This document shows, piece by piece, positions 59,346-62,150 of a DNA stretch of 62,150 nt. The notes under the pieces are model-generated. The model did no database searches. It worked only from the letters and a program-made list of their open reading frames with translations, and had not been told where the DNA came from. How positions within the stretch are numbered: the first letter of the stretch is position 1; every line of letters starts with the position of its first letter. The position numbers were made by a program, and so were the translations under genes. The DNA is from Candidatus Neomarinimicrobiota bacterium (GTDB lineage Bacteria > Fidelibacterota > Marinisomatia > Marinisomatales > S15-B10), in the NCBI GenBank assembly GCA_030743815.1, contig JASLRT010000034.1, positions 1 to 62,150 on the forward strand. The letters are read 5' to 3'.

Positions 59346-61331
59346 TCACAACAACACCCAGCGCAGGATGTGATTAACCGCTCCCGCTATCACAAGGGAG
59401 AACGGCAGAATAAAGAGAGACATACCAACGGCTGTCTTCAATCCCTGTTCCTTGATGATCATGAAGAAATTGGCGATACACGGCATGAACAGGGTGATAG
59501 TAATCATACTGACTACCACCTGAATCTGAGTTTCCATAGCGACAGAAGCCTCAGATAGCTGGGAGCTGAAAAGCTTGTAAAGTCCGGCGGCGCCGTAGTC
59601 CCGCCGCAGGAACCCGATGAGAAACGCCTCCATCGCTTTCGATGGCAGACCGAGAAATCCGACGACGACGGGTGAAACAGCCCGTTCGATGGCACCCAGC
59701 AACTTCATTTTGTCAAAAACGAACAGCACAAACGTTCCCAGAAAAAACAGCGGCACCGCCTCCCGCAGATACCACTCTATTCTTGCCATCGTCTTGACGA
59801 GGATATTCGAAAGTTTGGGTAACCTCATGGGAGGTAGTTCCAGAACAAAGTCTGACGATTCGCCAGCAAATATCTTCGAGGAGAGATAACCGACTATAAA
59901 CAGAACGGCCAGCACACACCCAATCCATAGTATTGTCATGACCGGCGACAGTGCCGCCAACATTCCCAGGATGACGCCGAGTTGGGCGGAACACGGAACG
60001 CCGAGCGCCAGCAGAAGAATAACAATCAAGCGTTCCTTGCGGCTTTCAAGAATTCTGGTAGTCATGGTCGCCATGGTGTCGCACCCCAGGCCGAGAACCA
60101 TGGGAAGAACCGCCTTGCCGTTGAGACCCATCAGTTTGAACAACCTGTTCATCATCACCGCCAGCCGGGGCAGATAGCCTGAATCTTCAAGGATACCAAA
60201 GGCAATGAAAAAAGTACCCACGATGGGAAGGACGATAGCGATGGAATAGGACAGCGCCATGCTCAGAAGTCCGTACTCCCCCACTAACATGTCGCGCAGG
60301 AATTGAACCGGCAAGACAGTATCGACGACAGACGCGAGGAGCGGCATCAGCCATGCTGCGAATAATGTTTCTTCCAGAAAGTCTACCAATGTGCCCGCAC
60401 CGAATACACCTACAAATTGATACATGAGATAGAGAATCGCGCCTCCAATGAGAAGCCCCCAGTATCTGTGATGGCTCCACTCACCCAGCTTCCTGAAGAA
60501 GGAAGAGGATACCTCCGCTTCCCTAGAAATCACCTCCTGCGCCATCTGCCTGGCATGACGCAGTCTGGCGGTGGTAATCACATTGTTCACTGAAGTGTGA
60601 AAGTGCGTCTGCGTCTCCCTGAGGTGCTCATTCAGTTCCTCCAGCCTATCCTTTGGTACGGCCTTGTCAACCCAATTCTTCAATGAAAGATCAGAAGCAA
60701 GCAGCATGAGAGAGATACTTCTCTTAAACGGATGACTGGATTCAATAAGGGCCTCAACAGCCATGGCGCCTTCGTTGACGGCTTCGGGATATTGCACACT
60801 GGGAGAACGATTCTCACCACTGTCATTCAACGCGGGAATAAGCTTGTTCAAACCGATGTGTTGTGTCGCCACAGTCTGAATTACGGGGACACCCAGTTTC
60901 TGCGAAAGATCCTGCACATCAATTTCAATGCCCCGCTCCCTCGACTCATCCATCATGTTCAAACATAAGACAAATTTGACGCCCAGCTCCTTTAGTTGCA
61001 GAGAGAGGAGAATTGTACGCTCAAGATTACGGCTGTCGCCTACCTGGATTATGCCGGCTTCAGGATAATCGAGAAGCATGTTCCTGGTGACAACCTCGTC
61101 TTCTGATGTCGGGATGAGATTGTTGATCCCCGGGGTATCGAGTACAAGCGTCTCCTTCTTCCCTATCTGCTTACCGGAAGCGATTTCCACCGTCGTGCCG
61201 GGATAGTTGGAGACGGTCACATACCGCCCCGTAAGATAGCTGAAAATGACGCTCTTGCCTACGTTGGGATTACCCACAAGAATCACCCTATCTTGATGAT
61301 CAGCAAGTTGACTTTGGCTATAATGGTTCAC
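59346..61331 (-). CDS. feoB: FeoB ferrous iron transporter
   Basis: This 661-residue inner-membrane protein imports Fe2+. The N-terminal GTPase domain has G1 GNPNVGKS at about 20-27, the G2 region NYPGTTVE, G3 DTPGINNL and G4 NMMD. A helical linker follows, then the membrane core with its gate motifs (GLGCDTMATMTTRILES and LGVPCSAQLGVILGML) and further helices to the C-terminus. It uses a GTG start without an obvious ribosome-binding site. Downstream on the same strand are the zinc-ribbon and DtxR-FeoA genes, so no separate feoA gene is present; the FeoA fold is attached to the regulator instead. Upstream is the divergent TetR gene. No DtxR-type operator was recognised in the 61332-61510 gap. 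Confidence 0.95.
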   Translation of the reverse strand: MNHYSQSQLADHQDRVILVGNPNVGKSVIFSYLTGRYVTVSNYPGTTVEIASGKQIGKKETLVLDTPGINNLIPTSEDEVVTRNMLLDYPEAGIIQVGDSRNLERTILLSLQLKELGVKFVLCLNMMDESRERGIEIDVQDLSQKLGVPVIQTVATQHIGLNKLIPALNDSGENRSPSVQYPEAVNEGAMAVEALIESSHPFKRSISLMLLASDLSLKNWVDKAVPKDRLEELNEHLRETQTHFHTSVNNVITTARLRHARQMAQEVISREAEVSSSFFRKLGEWSHHRYWGLLIGGAILYLMYQFVGVFGAGTLVDFLEETLFAAWLMPLLASVVDTVLPVQFLRDMLVGEYGLLSMALSYSIAIVLPIVGTFFIAFGILEDSGYLPRLAVMMNRLFKLMGLNGKAVLPMVLGLGCDTMATMTTRILESRKERLIVILLLALGVPCSAQLGVILGMLAALSPVMTILWIGCVLAVLFIVGYLSSKIFAGESSDFVLELPPMRLPKLSNILVKTMARIEWYLREAVPLFFLGTFVLFVFDKMKLLGAIERAVSPVVVGFLGLPSKAMEAFLIGFLRRDYGAAGLYKLFSSQLSEASVAMETQIQVVVSMITITLFMPCIANFFMIIKEQGLKTAVGMSLFILPFSLVIAGAVNHILRWVLL

Positions 61332-61510
61332 TTTTCGTTACAGTTAAACAACGGTGTCATATAGTCTCTTGCCATTTTCCCTGGATTAAGGACAACATCA
61401 CTGAGACTGATTCGCAATTACAATTTAAAGCCATTGCAGGTTGAAACAAAAGTTTTTTCATTACCTCTGAGCAGTATGAAACGGAAACATTTTCACACCG
61501 CATTTTTCTC

Positions 61511-61539
61511 TTGCAACTGAGTCAGAAGGGGTGTAAAAT
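61511..61539 (+). promoter_or_regulatory. Promoter of the TetR-family gene
   Basis: A -35 TTGCAA at 61511-61516 and a -10 TAAAAT at 61534-61539 are exactly 17 bases apart, about 25 bases before the ATG at 61564. Transcription would start near 61546, giving a very short leader without a clear ribosome-binding site. Confidence 0.5.
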
Positions 61540-61547
61540 AGTACTAG

Positions 61548-61561
61548 ACTGACTGGTCGGT
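61548..61561. promoter_or_regulatory. Likely TetR-type operator overlapping the transcription start
   Basis: The 14-base imperfect palindrome ACTGACTGGTCGGT matches its reverse complement at 10 of 14 positions and resembles the ACYGACYRGTCRGT-like sites of many TetR regulators. It sits just downstream of the -10 box and directly before the start codon, the usual place for autorepression. Confidence 0.45.
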
Positions 61562-61563
61562 TT

Positions 61564-62150
61564 ATGACGCAATCAGACAACCAATCTAAAGAAAATAACA
61601 GGAAAATACAGATCTTGGACGCAGCGCTGGATGTTATCGTACAGAAGGGATATTCCGACTGCCGCATGGACGATATCGTGGCAAAGGCAAACCTCAGCAA
61701 GGGTGCCATATACTGGTATTACAAGTCCAAGAAAGATATCTTCCTATCCCTTGTTAATCACTGGGTTAACCGCTGGGGTGTCACCCTTAACCATATTGTT
61801 GAAGAGGATCTTTCTGCCTCTGATCAGCTTAAGGCACTTTTTGATTTTTTCCTGAACGCCTACAATGATAATCCGACTGTTTTCAAGGCTGAACTTGAAT
61901 TCTGGGCTCTTTCCAGCCGCGATGAAGATTTCCGAAAAAAAACACATAAAGTTTATCAGGAATTCCTTGAGCTAATTGAAGGCATCATACAGCGAGGCGT
62001 TGATTCAGGGGATTTCAAGAACCTTGACGTAAAGGTAGCTGCGCTTTCCATCATGGTCAATATTGAGGGCATTGTCTGGTTCGCATTTTTTGATTCCGAT
62101 GGCCTCAGTGCCAAACACTACTTTGAAACGATAACAGATTTCATCCTTTC
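61564..62150 (+). CDS. TetR-family transcriptional regulator (3' end cut by window edge)
   Basis: The frame is open from the ATG at 61564 to the window end, about 195 residues, nearly a full TetR. The N-terminal helix-turn-helix is typical: RKIQILDAALDVIVQKGYSD, then RMDDIVAKANLSKGAIYWYY and KSKKDIFLSLV. The ligand domain follows (FFLNAYNDNPTVFKAELEFW) and continues to SAKHYFETITDF at the edge. TetR proteins of this type often repress efflux or lipid genes; its targets are probably beyond the window or itself, since a matching palindrome lies in its own promoter. It is divergent from feoB. Only a few C-terminal residues are likely missing. Confidence 0.9.
   Translation, partial: MTQSDNQSKENNRKIQILDAALDVIVQKGYSDCRMDDIVAKANLSKGAIYWYYKSKKDIFLSLVNHWVNRWGVTLNHIVEEDLSASDQLKALFDFFLNAYNDNPTVFKAELEFWALSSRDEDFRKKTHKVYQEFLELIEGIIQRGVDSGDFKNLDVKVAALSIMVNIEGIVWFAFFDSDGLSAKHYFETITDFIL

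Noticed and set aside
1-62150. CRISPR arrays, tRNA or rRNA genes, insertion sequences, prophage
   Set aside because: No regularly spaced repeats, no cloverleaf or rRNA-like stretch, and no transposase, integrase or phage protein was recognised in any gap or frame.

Overview
The window looks like a chromosomal segment of a Gram-negative heterotroph of the Fibrobacteres-Chlorobi-Bacteroidetes superphylum, most plausibly a marine Marinimicrobia (SAR406)-like lineage. This is inferred from secreted proteins with NYPNPFNP-type C-terminal sorting domains, a PorV-like type IX secretion protein, two TonB-dependent receptors with N-terminal carboxypeptidase-like domains, and many exported scavenging hydrolases. 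No rRNA, tRNA, CRISPR array, transposase or phage gene was recognised. The window opens inside a gene (TctA) and closes inside a gene (TetR).

Layout. (1) 1-2704, minus strand: an AT-rich tripartite tricarboxylate transporter in which the periplasmic binding protein (TctC) and the small membrane subunit (TctB) are one polypeptide, followed by TctA. (2) 2764-3895, minus: a CYTH triphosphatase-type protein and a CYTH-like companion. (3) 4055-7715, minus: a PhnD-like binding protein, a histidine kinase and a sigma-54-dependent NtrC-type regulator, each joined by a 1-base stop/start overlap. (4) 8050-20616, plus: a surface and secretion block holding a beta-barrel protein, a sorted secreted protein, a TonB receptor, a MOSC protein, two paralogous exported proteins flanking a PorV-like protein, and a ceramidase-like lipoprotein. 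(5) 20645-24551, minus: a di-haem cytochrome c peroxidase fused to a parallel beta-helix, and upstream of it a retinol-saturase/phytoene-desaturase-type flavoprotein. (6) 24686-30428: a second TonB receptor, a second ceramidase-like protein with a small membrane partner, and a CPBP protease. (7) 30535-46528: two Na+/solute symporters and a range of deacetylases, esterases, CocE, GDPD, M20 and PHP proteins, a six-hairpin glycosidase-like protein and PspC. (8) 46605-58334, plus: a fused hydantoinase/5-oxoprolinase, a LOG-family protein, an AT-rich CotH/lamin-tail surface protein, and an amidohydrolase pair. (9) 58407-61331, minus: feoB, a small zinc ribbon and a DtxR-FeoA regulator. (10) A TetR gene cut by the right edge, with a readable promoter and operator.

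Together the genes suggest import and outer-membrane breakdown of esters, amides, lipids and small organic acids, with iron uptake under DtxR-type control. The most unusual points are the TctC-TctB fusion, the peroxidase-beta-helix fusion, the symporter with a soluble insertion and a small membrane partner, the PorV gene sandwiched between two paralogous cargo-like genes, ceramidase-like proteins that keep the zinc histidines but not the expected serine, and the three-domain amidohydrolase pair in which two domains look catalytically dead. All functions are read from sequence patterns; no database search was run.
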